Below, one piece after another: positions 1 to 12,670 of a stretch of DNA of 64,000 nucleotides. The stretch lies in NCBI GenBank assembly GCA_947846985.1, contig CANTUZ010000004.1, positions 52,553,672-52,617,671 of the forward strand. The letters run 5' to 3'. The translations under genes were made by a program, and so were the position numbers. The notes beneath the pieces are model-generated. The model made no database searches. It was not told the origin of the DNA and worked only from the letters and a program-made list of their open reading frames with translations. Source of the stretch: Fratercula arctica (lineage: Eukaryota > Chordata > Aves > Charadriiformes > Alcidae). Each line of letters starts with the position of its first letter. Within the stretch, counting starts at the first letter, position 1.

Positions 1-3000
1 GACAGACTCCCCACCGTTCAGCCAGATGCCTAACAATCCCAGAAGCCTGAGCTTGACTGCTAGTTGCAGAAATTACAGTTTCCATAAGTTTGCCTTGCAA
101 GTATTTTGAGCTCAGAATCACTGGGGGACCCTCTTCATTTTGCTTTCAAAGTCAGAGAATATACTTGACGTGAAGCAAGAGCTCTGGTCTTCTCCACCCT
201 ATAAACCTTCAAAAATTAATATTCTGGTGCAGATTAAAACCGTCTTAATTGCAACAGAAAAACCAAGTAGTGGATCCTAGGTTTAGACTGTCCAACTTCT
301 CGGGGCTGTTAGATATCAATAGGCAACTGATGACAAGTAGATACCAGAACAGTTTGTTTCAGGACGTAGCAGAATCTCCCCCACAGAGGATTTTTTAAGA
401 ACAGAGGAGACTCATATTTGTTAGTAACGGTCTAGAAAGAGCTGAGCTTGCTGCAAGGCAGGGCATGGACTACCTGACCCCTGCAAGCTCCTCTGAGCCA
501 TGTTGCTTTTATTCCAGGTTACTGTACAGAGCAGCATCTTGTTCCGTTTCAGATTTCTGGACAACGTTCACATCCTCTGCATTTGAAGCTCTTGAGATCC
601 AGGCAGCTTTTAAGCACATTATTTCCAAAGCAAACCTTCAGAAAAGGGTGGGCAGATTGAGTGACCGGTTTATAGAGGAATAGCTGTGTGCAACTCTCCA
701 GCAAATTCTTGCATTACCACTTTGCTCTCTCCTCCCGTGGAATAAATCTGCTCTGCTCACCAGGAACCTACAAATGAGAAAAATGCAAGCAATTGAAATG
801 GAAAGGTTGGGATGAGAAGGGAGAGAGGCTGCAGGGTCAGCTGCCTCAAAAATGTATAAACATGTGCCCTGCCAGCTATTAATGAGAGTAGGTCTGAGGA
901 GGCTAAAGTATTTACATCTTTCACCCCTATATATTAATGACTGAGAAACAGCTCGGTGCTATACACTTTGTTTAAATGATACGAAGCTGAAAAAAATGCA
1001 TGCCTCCTTCTGAGGATGCTGCCTGCAGCACACTCACACTGAAGTCAGTAGGCTCAGAGTTTATCAAACAGGGAAAATGCCAAAGATACTGCCTACAAGG
1101 CCAAGATGGCCACAAGAACCGCTCCCCACATCCAGTCTCACTTTAGCCCTCTTTTTTACAGGAACCCTCAGATGCGAGGGGAGAGCGGGAAATGGGCTGG
1201 ATAACGTCATCTAGTAGCCCACTGTCTGCCACCTTTCTCATCTGCCACCTCTTTCATATACTAACAAGAAGTGGCCAGAAGTAAGAGACCCCATCCCAAG
1301 CCAGATGGGCATGGATTTATGTGATGGGAGGATGCATGTGTTCAAATACTTGTGTCTGCCTGTGAAATGCTTATAATTTGGTTATAGAAGAGGCCCAGTG
1401 AACTCAGTGGAGAAGTAGGAAGTAACCAGTAAGGGCCTCAAATATTTCGTTGAAACTGGACCATTTCCTTTTCTTTATTGTAAGAAATCTCCTCATTCCA
1501 TGTTAGAAGTAGTTGATTCTTTACTGTTATATATAGCAACCCCTACTTCCTCCCTCAGCTAATTTTTACTAGCATGCCAATTTTTCACCTTTAGGGCCCA
1601 ATTCTGATTACCTGCATATGGATTCTACAGGGCTGTGTAACAACATTGGCTCTAACGCAATAGCTCTCTATTCATTGTGGTGCAAGCAAGATAAGAACCT
1701 GCCCCTCAAAGCGCAATTTAAACTCGACCTGCATGATTCATGCCTTTGAGATCTCAAAATGAGATTACTGCAAAGTGCTTTACAGTGGGCTGCCAAAAGG
1801 GCTAATCCATTCCCTGAAGCTAATGCACAATACAGTGACTTGATCGTTATCAGAGGTGGGCAGAGAGGGATCTGCCTACTCACTACTTGTCTGTCAGCAT
1901 TTGCTGCTTTTTGGTGCCTAGAAAAGGTCTACAGTTCTGCTTTTAGCTTTTAAAGCTATTAACAGGCTGGAAACTGATGTTGCCAAGGACATTTGTAAAT
2001 GTGCCTTAGGGACTTATAAATACTTTATAATATTGAATTGTTCCCGCTTTTGCTAGCCACAGGAATCCTATCAGACCAAGGAGGGTAATTTCCAGTGACT
2101 TCTGTCAAACTGAACATGAAAACAAAATGGTGGACTCTGCCATGCCGTTCAGTCGGACCACCTCTGCGAATGGCATGGTAGGAATAGGCAGGTCATGAGC
2201 TGCCTTTGTGACCAGAAGCCCTCCATCAGTCTTTCATGATCAGATTTGAATTAATTTGAACTTGGATCTTCCCATGCCGATTTTCTTCTTTTGCTACAAA
2301 ATCGAAACCATTTCTATCGCATTAAAGTTCTTCTCAAATGTCATCTTTTTCAGATAAATGAGGATCGAAACACAAGCTCACATAACTTTGCATCACGCTT
2401 ACGTGACTCCAGGCAGGCTTTGCAGGCTGCCTCCGCAGAGGCAGCAGGTGCAGCAGAGGTGTGTTTCTGCCTGTGGCATCATTTGCCCAGAAATCCTTTT
2501 CTGTGAGTCCAGGACTGCCGCAGTCAGCCCCTCTACCCCTGTGCAATGGCATTAGGCTGGATGTAGCTGTGAAAGCACTGGGAAGCACAGGAAGAAAGAT
2601 AAATTGTTCGCTGCCATACAGAAGACCAGTACAGTGCCAGACACAGGAGACGGGCAGGTAGGTAGAGATTTGCAGATCTATTGTAGCACACTGAATTTCC
2701 CCCACAGTGCACATGATGAATTTCTGGGAAGCTTAAATTAGTATTCATTTTGCCAGCCCATATTCTTTAATAATGTCTTTTTAAAGAGGGACAGCTGGAT
2801 CCAAGGCTATCCCATCAATCAACACTGTCAGCTGTGGCTATGGTATTTACACCGTCGTCTCTTTTCTGCGGAATTACACGCCTAGTTTCAGGCTTCCAAA
2901 TTTGAAATGTTTGAGAGCAGGAGATTGGTGAGATTTTCTATCATTAGCAGGATCTAGGAACAATCATGGGTGCCAACTCCTGGATGTATCTTCACTTCTA

Positions 3001-3250
3001 CCACGCTCAAACAAGGCAATCAACTGACACCCCATAAAAAGTGGCTCCAATCCTTATACTGATCAGCAGTTTCCTTATAAAGGCTGCCAATTGCAAGTGT
3101 TAAAAGTTACATTTGCCCTTCAGTGGAAAATATTAGCACTGAAGTGTAAGCACAATATATTCCCATGATTAAAAGTCAGCAAAAAACCCACCTATTTTTA
3201 TCTTCATTTGATGTATGCCTGAATTTGGGGAAATAAGACTATGCTATGAT
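1..3250. other. unique intergenic or intronic DNA, no gene seen
   Basis: This stretch is AT-rich and stop-dense in all frames, with no recognisable domain, RNA gene or mobile element. Overlapping frames of 60 to 126 codons pile up at about 2290-2750 on both strands. They are mutually incompatible and match no family I recognise, so I treat them as chance frames in a slightly GC-richer patch. The only structure I could find is the short hairpin at 2137-2181. Confidence 0.6.
2137..2181. repeat. 14-bp inverted repeat (hairpin), 17-nt loop
   Basis: CTGCCATGCCGTTC at 2137-2150 faces GAATGGCATGGTAG at 2168-2181. In RNA on the plus strand all 14 positions pair, two of them as G-U wobbles. The loop is 17 nt. 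The stem does not extend well beyond these limits, so it is shorter than a normal microRNA precursor. It may be chance or the remnant of a small element. Confidence 0.4.
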
Positions 3251-4373
3251 ACAGAATCAGAGAATTGTCTCGGTTGTAAGGCACCTTTTAGATCATCGGG
3301 TCCAATCACCAAGCTAACACTGACAAAACCACCACTAAACCATATCCCTAAGCACCATGTCTACCCATCTTTTGAATACCTTCAGGGATGGCAATTACCC
3401 CACTTCCATGGGAAGCCTGTCCCAGCATTTGATAACCCTTTTTGTGAACAATTTTTTCCTAATATCCACCCTAAACCTCCCCTAGCACAACTTGAGGCCA
3501 TTTCCTCTTGTTCTATCACTTGTTATTTGGGAGAAGAGACCAACCCCCACCTCAGTACAACCTCCTTTCAGGGAGTTGTAGAGAGCGATAAGGTCTCCCC
3601 TCAGCCTCCTTTTCTCCAGGCTAAACAACCCCAGTTCCCTCAGCTGCTCCTCATAAGACTTGTGCTCCAGACCCCTCACCAGCTTTGTTGCCCTTCTCTG
3701 GACACACTCCAGCACCTCAATGTCTTTCTTGTTGTGCAGGGCCCAAAACTGAACACAGTATTCAAGGTGTGGTCTCACCAGTGATGAGTACAGGGGGACG
3801 ATCACTTCCCTAGTCCTGCTGGCCACACTATTCCTTATACAGGCCACCTTGGCACACTGCTGGCTCATCCAGACGGCTGTCTACCAGTACCCCGAGGTCC
3901 TTTTCTGCTGTGCAGCTTTCCAGCTACTGTTCCCCAAGCCTGTAGCGCTGCATGGGGTTGTTGTGACCCAAGTGCAGGATCCAGCACTTGGCCTTGTTGA
4001 ACCTCATACCATTGGCCTTGGACCATTGATCCAGCCTGTCCAGATCCCTCTGTAGAGCCTTCCTACCCTCAAGCAGACCAACACTCCCACCCAGCTTGGT
4101 GTCATCTGCAAACTTACTGAGGGTGCATTCAATCCTCTTGTCCAGGTTGTTGACAAAGATATTAAGGAGAACTGGTCCCAGTACTGAGCCCTGGGGAACA
4201 TCACTTGTGACCGGCTGCCAAGTGGATTTAACTCCATTCACCACAACTCTTTGGGCCCAGCCATACAGCCAGTTTTTTACCCAGCAAAGAGTACACCCAT
4301 TCAAGCCATGAGCAGCCAGCCTCTCCAAACTGTTGATATCCAGTCCATACCAGTGACAACACCAAGCATGCAA
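3251..4373 (-). mobile_element. CR1 LINE, 5'-truncated, older copy
   Basis: The minus-strand 3' end lies at about 3251, where the plus strand reads ACAGAATCAGAGAATTG, a diverged CR1 tail. Moving right come the conserved 3' UTR-like block, the end of ORF2 and part of the reverse-transcriptase palm. The copy is 5'-truncated near 4350-4373, as is usual for CR1. It is more diverged than the copies at 12.2, 22.5 and 58 kb, has a single imperfect tail unit, and its coding part carries a stop and a frameshift. The wording of its 3' region resembles the older CR1 groups of birds more than the CR1-J-like type of the younger copies, but subfamily assignment needs an alignment. The 5' edge is uncertain by about 40 bp. 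Confidence 0.93.
3482..4373 (-). pseudogene. CR1 ORF2 reverse transcriptase remnant
   Basis: The upstream part (4373 down to 3924) reads as a reverse-transcriptase palm segment with QGSVLGP and the catalytic FADDTKLGG motif intact. It ends at an in-frame TAG at 3924-3926, just after RYRLGEQ. Recognisable CR1 sequence ([10 protein letters not shown]) continues in the same frame past that stop. A frameshift at about 3866-3875 then moves the coding frame into the 3868-3482 segment, which holds [13 protein letters not shown] and [12 protein letters not shown]. The N-terminal endonuclease and most of the RT fingers are missing because the element is 5'-truncated. It cannot make a working protein. 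Confidence 0.9.
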
Positions 4374-7300
4374 ACTTACCTTTCTTCTGCATCCATTGCT
4401 ATTTTTCCTACTTCAGTGTTCAAGTAGTTGTATTTTATTGGCAAAGTACAAATGATACATTATTTTGATTATAAACTCCACTTCTAATTAAATTTTAATC
4501 ATGGAATACCTTGCTCCTGTTATGAAATAAGGATATTGTGGCACAAACTTTGGAAGCCAGTAAATAAAGCCACTATTAATTTATTTTTTAACCTCCTCTT
4601 CCCTTCCCCTCCCATCCCTTACTGTGCATTTGCTTGTGGAAGATGTACATTAGCTATTTTGCAGAATTGTGCTAGTGTTCATGTCTGCAAAGCAGTGGAT
4701 GCATGGGTCCCCAAAGAATGAATCACCTGCAATAAGCTGTGATTGGAACAGCACTGAGTTTAGGAGTCCCAGAAATAGCCAAGGTCTTCCTAAGAAACAA
4801 GAGAGAGAGAAAAATACCACCTAGAGAAATGGCAAAACACAGGGTTGTGAAAAGATCCGTGGCACCTCAGACCAAGAGTTTTGTTTTCTACAGATGCTCT
4901 CCTTGACCCTCCTCCAAAAGAGTTTTGAGAATTCACTGTATAATAACTACCTCCAAGACCTAGATGGCATTTAGAGGTTTTAAAATATTCCATGTCTTAT
5001 ACAAGTGGTTTGTAGTTTCTCTTTCTTCATGCTCTAAATATTTCCCAATGGAAGCACAAACTCTCACAGAAAGGGAGGACTTGAGGGAATCTTGCATAAG
5101 TCCATCACATGGATGGATTTTTTTCTTCTCTGACACCTTTCACATAAGACTCCATGAAGGGAGTTCAAAAATACCTAGATGTATGAAAAACATTTACTTG
5201 ACACAAAGACATAACTAAACTTTAGCTAGACTGACAGAAACAGCACTCCTCAGTTCTTCCCTAAATTTAACTAGCAAGAACTTTAAAAGCAAGTGTCCGT
5301 TCATAGAAAATGTTTTCAATTTTCTCATGGCCTGTCCTGATGAAGCATGCAGTGACAGGCTAAGCTGTGCCCTGCCCTTCAAGGACAACACACAAGACAC
5401 AAGATTTTTCAGACCGTGCCCTGTGTCCCAGGTACTGAGAAAACAGCATTGCTCTGGTTTGTGATCTCCCAGAACCACTTGGACTTTCTCCTGTTCTTTT
5501 CCAACAGCTCTTGAAGGGATTTCTCCAGGTTCCTAGATGTATTTTTGCATCCCAGGCACACTTCTCAGATATCCTCCAACTCTGAAGCTATTTCTCATGC
5601 CAGGCTCTGTGCTTTCCCTCCTAAAATTCCCCCACTTTCCGCAGACGGGATTTTCCTGTAAAAAAGGCTCTTTCATGCCTCAGAAAAAGTTAAAGACTTA
5701 ACGTGCATCACCTGGGCTGTGGCATCGTTTCACACATGTGTTTTTAGCTTGTGCTAAACACAGCACAGCTCAGCAGAGCTCAATGCCTGTTCAGTCATAC
5801 CATGCTTCCCTCGCCATGGCTTAAGCACAGGCATGCCATTACTGATAAACTCCTAACCTTATCATCTGCCAGTCCTCAGAGAAAACATTGCTGACCTGCC
5901 CATTGATTTGTAAGTAAAGATTTGGACCAGTTTGTGCACTTGCCTTGCACTGGGGAGAAAGCCAGCACACTGAAATCATTACAGCTCTTCACGTGAGCAA
6001 CTTCTTGCCAGCCTGAGCAAGGGGTTCATCACTGGGACTCCTATCAGTCATCATAATCAGTCTCTTCAAGAGCAACCTGGTAACAAACAATGTTTTTGCA
6101 GATCTGATTTCCTATTGAAATTCAATGTGTTGCCATCTGCTTGCCAGATTTTTACAGCTATGCAAACATACTTTGTATCTAAAAAGCATTCGTTTACTTT
6201 TTGACTGTCTTTGCACTTTATTGTACTAAAGATGACTTATGGGCATCTGACATTTTTCCTTGATTTAGCAACAACTTTAGTTTGTGGGCTTAAAAAAAAC
6301 TCAAAAAAACCAGCCTCTCTCTGTATGCCTTGATTTTAATCCGGCATCCTTGTGGAGGAGACTTTGACATTGACAGAGGTGAAGGTAACTGTCATTTAAT
6401 GACTACAGAAGGAGCTGTAGACTGTATCTTTCTTTTTGGTCCAGGGGACCATATATTCAACATAGCTAAGAAGAGGTACTTGAAGCTGTACTGAAAGTTA
6501 GTGGTTTTGAACTTTTCAACCCACTGGGTCTCCACGGGACCTCCAACCCCATATCTCCGTTGACAAGAACTAAGAGGCACATGAGATAAATACAAACATG
6601 TAGAATGCAAGTTCAAAGCCCAGATTTTCTTCTGCCTGTGGTGAAGCTATAATTATGCCTCTCTGATTAAAAGAAGGTCTGAAGTAGCCAAGAACCGATA
6701 TTAGCTTGAACAGCCTAATGACTTCTCTAGCATGTGTCATTTCATAGCAATCTCCAACAGATCTCAGATGATGCAGATCTCTCTCACTGGAAGGGAGTGA
6801 TAAAAACTCCTGTTCTAGCAGGTTAACTTCCCCATACCAAACTATGATTCAACTGCTTCCCAGCCACCTGTGTAAGTAAAATGAGGCTCCACCGTTGTAG
6901 TAATTTAGATCCTAATATTTGCAGGCTGAAAAAAACAGACCACTTCAACTAATGGCAAAATTTACAGAATACTTATTTTTTCCAAACCAACCTGCCCACC
7001 TGATATTGCATACATGCCCTGACTATGCTTACTACCTTAATGAACAACTGCATCTCCACCAGCGTGAAGGCCTAATGACACATAAGCGTAAGCATGCCCA
7101 TCTATTGTATTTCTACAAATACAAATTATCTCCATATTTTAGTTAGGAAACAACCCTGTCTTCATCTAGAGAACCAGTAAATTCTAATAGATCTTAAGTT
7201 CACAGATAAACTTTCAGTAATTTTGAATTTAAAGTATTTGTTCTATGATAAAAGTGGTTGGGATTCACGCCTGTGCAAGTAGCTACCGACACGTGGACAA

Positions 7301-10300
7301 CAGTTCTCACCTTTTCAAACATCACTAACAATTCCCGTTTAGTTCTGCGTAGTTATCTGAGCAGAAAGCCACGAAAAGATAATCCCACAGTGGCTATGAA
7401 CTGACTCATTCAATCCCCAAATGGTTTGAACATACACAGAATGCGCATACAGCCAACCCCTTGCTGTATTTGCCTCCTAAACATCAAGTTAATGTTCCGG
7501 AAATGTCCTCACTTTCCATCGTATGAAAAATCTGGGAAAAATCAGAAGTATGGAGCTTCAGTGGGCTAGTTTTGTCCTTCATTCCCATACCCTCTAATAT
7601 AGCAATAAAATGAAAGCAGTTTCATGCAGGACGACCCAAAGGCTATATGACAATAAAGGCAATTAGTTAGACGGCAATCAAGGCTTCAAGTTACAAAGCA
7701 GGTATGTCAAAGGCTTTGAGCTGCTCCAAAGGACAGAAAAGATTCAATAATGCTCTATTTGTGAAATTTTGAGCATCATAAGCATTTTCTCTTAGGAATT
7801 TACACAAACAAAAACTTGGTACTTAACTAAATATTCAAACAAATAAAGTGATTTCAAAAATCAGGCAACTCCTAAACACTTATTAATTACACTGTTGAAC
7901 CTCAAGTGCTGATAGCACATTTTACCTCCCTAAAGCAGACTCTGAAGTTAGCTCATCAATAGTCAAGAAAACCTCCAATTTGTTCCATAAATAGTAATGC
8001 ATTCACACACTTTGCAGAGCGCAAGGAAAAAGTGACATTCCCAGAAAGTGGGTAGGTTGAAACACTGCAACTCCTGGTAACAAGAAGTTTGAAATTCTGT
8101 CAGCTGAATGCATAAGACAATCTTGCATGACTTGGTTTCTAGAGGTAGTAACAGACTGATTTCTTTCCCTGCAATCGATTAATCCGAACACAATGGTTTT
8201 TTCCAAATTTTCTACTTTAGAAACTGAAAAAAAAAAAAAAAGAAAAGCCAAGAACTTACACTTGGGGGGGGAAAGAGAGAAAGTATTGCAAAAAATATGA
8301 TTAAAGGCAGAGTGGAAATTTTAGAGACAGATTAAATTATGACTGTATTTCCTCAGGGGATTTTCTTCAATAGCAGGTAAGTAAAAAGTTTCATTCTGGA
8401 CCTGACTCTCTGCTGCCTAACCGCCTAAACATTTACATTTGGACAAAATAAATGTAAAATGCCACCATTTAAATTTGATATTATTTTAAAGCCTCACAGA
8501 TGGAAGCAATTCCACAAAATATAAAGCAATTTGGAAACAAAAGCTACTGTTTTACATCCCCAAGTAAGCAGCCAGGCAGACTCACCCAAATGATGATGCT
8601 CGATTTATTCAGACTACGCAATAGAGAGAGATGCCCTTTCCACCTGAGAAAACCCACCTCCACAAAGTATTTTAATCAGATTTTAAAGGAGCCAAAACCA
8701 CAGAGCAGGACTCCCTATGTCAGAACGGGCAAAGGGTTCCCCTCTAGCGGGCAGTTACCCAAGAAGAAGGGTCAGAGGAGGGAATTTGCTTCAGGATCCT
8801 GCCACAGAGCGGAGAGCTTTGAAATGCAATCACGTCTGGTCAGCCGCAGTGGAAGGAAACCATCGGTTGCCTCCTGTGAGTGTGTGTGTGCACAGAGTGA
8901 AGCTTTTTGTAGTAGCTGGTGAAATACAGCACCTTCTGTACGCCTGTTTGAGACTCTACTAAGTTCTTTGCACGGTAGTGCACTCACATTCATGTCGGCA
9001 CATCTGCACTTCGTACTCACCTGGCGATTTTCCAGCTCACTTCCCACCCGGCTTGGAAGCCTGCCCGGAGCGTAGGACACTAGCAAGCATCACTTGGATC
9101 GTACTGTTTGGCTTTATTGTAACCAGTAAGTTTTAAACTCTATCGTACACCTGGCATGATTTTGCAGGCTTACGCTGCTACTCACATTCACCATGGTGGG
9201 AAGGGAAAAGAGAAGAAGTCTTCTCCTAACCCACCCACGTTAAAGAGTTTTCTGTTCTCAAGACTCTCATCCTGACAGAGATCACCACTCGCCTTTTCTC
9301 ACCAGAACAGCTGAGCATTGGGACACAATAACCAGCACAATCCTCCTCTCCACGGACAGGTCCCCATCTCTGGCCCTTCTGTGGCTCCTGCTTTCTTTCC
9401 CATTCACACTTTCCCCTTTTTCACCTACTCCAAATCTTTCTCATTCTTCAACCATATAGTACATTTGTAGGAAGGGTACAGTACAGTTGCACACCACGAC
9501 ATGCCACCTGCAGGCAAGCTGCCTGTCCCAGCACCAAACTACGGCCTCCATCCAGTCACTGCAGACATCTGCCAAGAGCAAAAGTGGGTTATCGCAGTGT
9601 GGTATCAAGGCATGTGGTCAAAAAAGGTCAAAAATTACCAATATGGATCCCCCAAGACTGAGATGAGGGTCTGAGGATCACCAGAGGAAGAGGAAAAGGC
9701 AAAAGATCACCTTTGAAACCACAGAAACTGAGAGCAATGACTGATGATTTTTTTTTTTCTCTGGTCAACTGCACAAGACCCATGTCTGCATTGGCTGGAC
9801 CTGCAAAGACACTTCATTTGCCTATTCCTTCATGTATAAGAGACGTAGAAGAGCCTGCCAAGCACTCTAGCAGCCCTCCAAGCTGTCCCCCTTGTGGGAC
9901 CAGTCAGCTCAGTGTGGAGGGTGTTTCCAAGGTGAAAAACAGAAGGACTGAAACAAAAATTGGGAGTGGTCAGAACTGAGCCTCTGCATCACCAACAGCA
10001 GGGCAGATGGGGGAGAGGCAGCTGATGATGCTACTGGAAAGCACCCCCTTTTCCTATCCATCATGGGCATTTTGCCTCAGCCATGCTTCAAATGCTGTTC
10101 TGCTGGTGGCAGGGGCCCTGGGGAAACTCCTCCAACTGGGAGCAGCCACGACAAAAATGTTCCCCCCACAGGACATCCAAACCACACCTCTGTTGTCCTT
10201 CTGAACCCAAGAGCCAAGGAGACGTTATTGTCCTGTTGCTCTGGTCTGACAGATCCTCAAGGGCACTCAAAAGCCACGTCCTGGATGGACAACCCTAGGT

Positions 10301-12223
10301 CCATCTCCTCATGGCTGCGTGACATCCTGCTCTCCACGGAGCTGGTTTTCCTCCACTCCTTTTATCAACAATTTCCCCAGCCTTCAGTGGCTCATACCAT
10401 CGCTTCTGGAAAAAACTAAGATTGCTTTGTTTGAACTGCAGCGATATTTCTGTAAACTATTTATAAATCTGTATACGAGTATAAATGGCTGTAAATAGCC
10501 AGTGCCACAAACACAGCTGAGCCGCGTCTCAGGCTGAAAACAAGGGCTTTCCTCTAACCAGCAGCCTGAAGTCAGTGCTTTCAATTTCCTAAGTGCCTTT
10601 ATTTTTGGTAGATTTATAATCAACTCAAAGCCCCCAAACGCTTTTATTTTCTTGGTATGCTAAACCATGCCTGATTTGCAGCACACCTCAATTTTCAGTG
10701 CAATACAGAAGGATGAGTCAATAGATGTTCATTAACACAAATAAATTAATTAGCACAAGTAAATGCCTTTTTTTTTTTTTCATTTGGATTAAAGTGGAGA
10801 ACAAAGAGAAGTCAATCAAAACTGTTTTTGGAAAGGCACAGCACATTTAATTAGTCTTTGCTGAATACAAATCACACAACATTGAAGATTCTTATTTTTG
10901 GGGAAAAAAAATTTATCATGAGGAAATCACTGTGAATGCTCTGCAAAGCAGTTACTAATCTCTCCCATATGAACGTTAACTTTGGCCTTTGCTAATAAAA
11001 TACCTTGGCCATCTTCAGCTCTGAGGTTTTTCACCAACAAACCCTGAATATACTCCAGACCAACATGATTTTAACTGCCACAGTTACAGATGGCAGGAGG
11101 GAGTGAAACAAGTCCCAGGCAGTGAAAAGACACTTCCCAAGCTGAAGGTGAGTCTCATAATAAAGCCATATGTCATGTAGAAAAAGCACACGGAGCAAAG
11201 CTGTAGGTAGTCAAGAAAAGCATGAAAATTTAGCCTTTTTTTTTTTACCCCACATAAAACACAAGGCACCCCCGCTGCACGCCTTCGGTGGAGATCCGCT
11301 GGGAGAGGGCATCCTGCCAGCAGCATGACGTACCATGAGTATCCCCGAGCTTCCCACACCCAGCATTAGGTGACAGTTTCTCCTTTCCCAGCACAGACAT
11401 TGTACAGAACACTTATTTTTTCCAGCAGTATTGATCAGGAGCTTCCTACCTTGCTGCTCACATCTATCTTCCAAACGCAGGTTACGCTATGACCCCACAG
11501 CTGCGCTGAATTCTGTAATGATATTCTTTAACAGCTCAGGGATTTAATAGAAAACTTAATCTGGATAGAAAGAGATATGCACAGTCTGACAGACAAAACA
11601 GGTGCTAAGAACAGTAACACCTACAATGCTGACACGGGGTGGTGGTGCAGAGGCAGAGGAATTTGCCTCCCACTGAACGGCCATAGGGACCACCAAGAAA
11701 AAGCCATCACAAACATCTTTAGAATCACCAAACTCTATGGTAGGCACACCCAAAAAGCAAACCCTTTATTCTTCATTCAACTTCACTGTGGTTATCTGAC
11801 TGAGACAAGTTTAATTAGTTAGAAGTAGTAGATAAGGAGTGAGCAAGACCTGACTGTGCTCCTTCACAGCCCTGCATTAGGCTCCGCTCATGTCTCTAGC
11901 AAAACCACACTTATAACCCTGAAATTCAGAGGTTACTACTGGTTACCCCAAAACTATTGTATAATCCTTGGCCTCATGATTGCAAAATCCTGAGATAACC
12001 TGTCCAGAAAGTGCTTGTGATCCCTCTCGTTTTTAATTGTCTTCTCAATATAGCTGCAGATATGATTATTGAAGCTACTGAAAGTACAAAAGATGTGTTA
12101 CGAGGCACAGTATGAAGGCTCAAAAATATCTGTTTATTTACAGCAGAGTTGGCCTTAGATAGTGGCATGTCCCAGAAAAGGTGAAGGACTGACATTCCCT
12201 ACATGAAGATAGCTGCCCCTCTT
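4374..12223. other. unique intergenic or intronic DNA, no supported gene
   Basis: About 7.8 kb without a recognisable coding domain. It contains short homopolymers: 15 A at 8227-8241, 8 G at 8264-8271 and 13 T at 10768-10780. There is a short GT run near 8877-8892. One 140-codon frame begins at 8500 with exon-like edges (see findings). Frames at 9713-10419 overlap one another on both strands and are most likely chance. No further CR1 tail or tRNA-like element was seen. Confidence 0.55.
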
Positions 12224-12670
12224 TCATAGAATCATAGAATGGTTTAGGTTGGAAGGGACCTTAAAGACCATCTAGTTCCAACCCCCCTGCCAAGGGCAGG
12301 GACACCTCCCACTAGACCAGGCTGCCCAAAGCCCCATCCAGCCTGGCCTTGAACGCTTCCAGGGATGGGGCATCCACAACTTCCCTGGGCAACCTGTTCC
12401 AGTGCCTCACCGCCCTCACAGTAAAGAATTTCTTCCTAATCTCTAATCTAAATCTCCCCTCTGTCCGTTTAAAACCGTTATCTCTCGTCCTATCACTACA
12501 TTCCCTGATCGAGAGTCCCTCCCCATCTCTCCTGTAGGCCCCCTTCAGGTACTGGAAGGCTGCTATAAGGTCTCCCTGGAGCCTTCTCTTCTGCAGGCTG
12601 AACAACCCCAGCTCTCTCAGCCTGTCCTCATAGGAGAGGTGCTCCAGCCCTCTGATCATCTTTGTGGCCC
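12224..12670 (-). mobile_element. CR1 LINE, 5'-truncated (about 450 bp)
   Basis: On the plus strand it begins with TCATAGAATCATAGAATGG, two tail octamers of avian CR1 read in reverse, followed by GGTTGGAAGGGACCT. It runs through the 3' end of ORF2 and stops abruptly after TTTGTGGCCC at 12670, where similarity to the family ends. This is a classic 5' truncation from incomplete target-primed reverse transcription. It is closely similar over its full length to the copy at 22467-22934, which lies in the opposite orientation, so both belong to one young subfamily. CR1 inserts normally make no clear target-site duplication, and I saw none. Confidence 0.96.
12312..12659 (-). pseudogene. C-terminal remnant of CR1 ORF2
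   Basis: An uninterrupted frame of 115 codons covers the extreme C-terminus of the CR1 polyprotein: [20 protein letters not shown], then [19 protein letters not shown], ending ARLDGALGSLV. The conserved WNRLP block is intact. The catalytic endonuclease and reverse-transcriptase domains are absent, so it is a non-functional tail. The lack of stops reflects the youth of the copy, not selection. The apparent start methionine is internal to the family protein. Confidence 0.9.

Noticed and set aside
2334..2748. Five overlapping frames on both strands
   Set aside because: They are mutually exclusive, unrelated to known proteins and without supporting signals.
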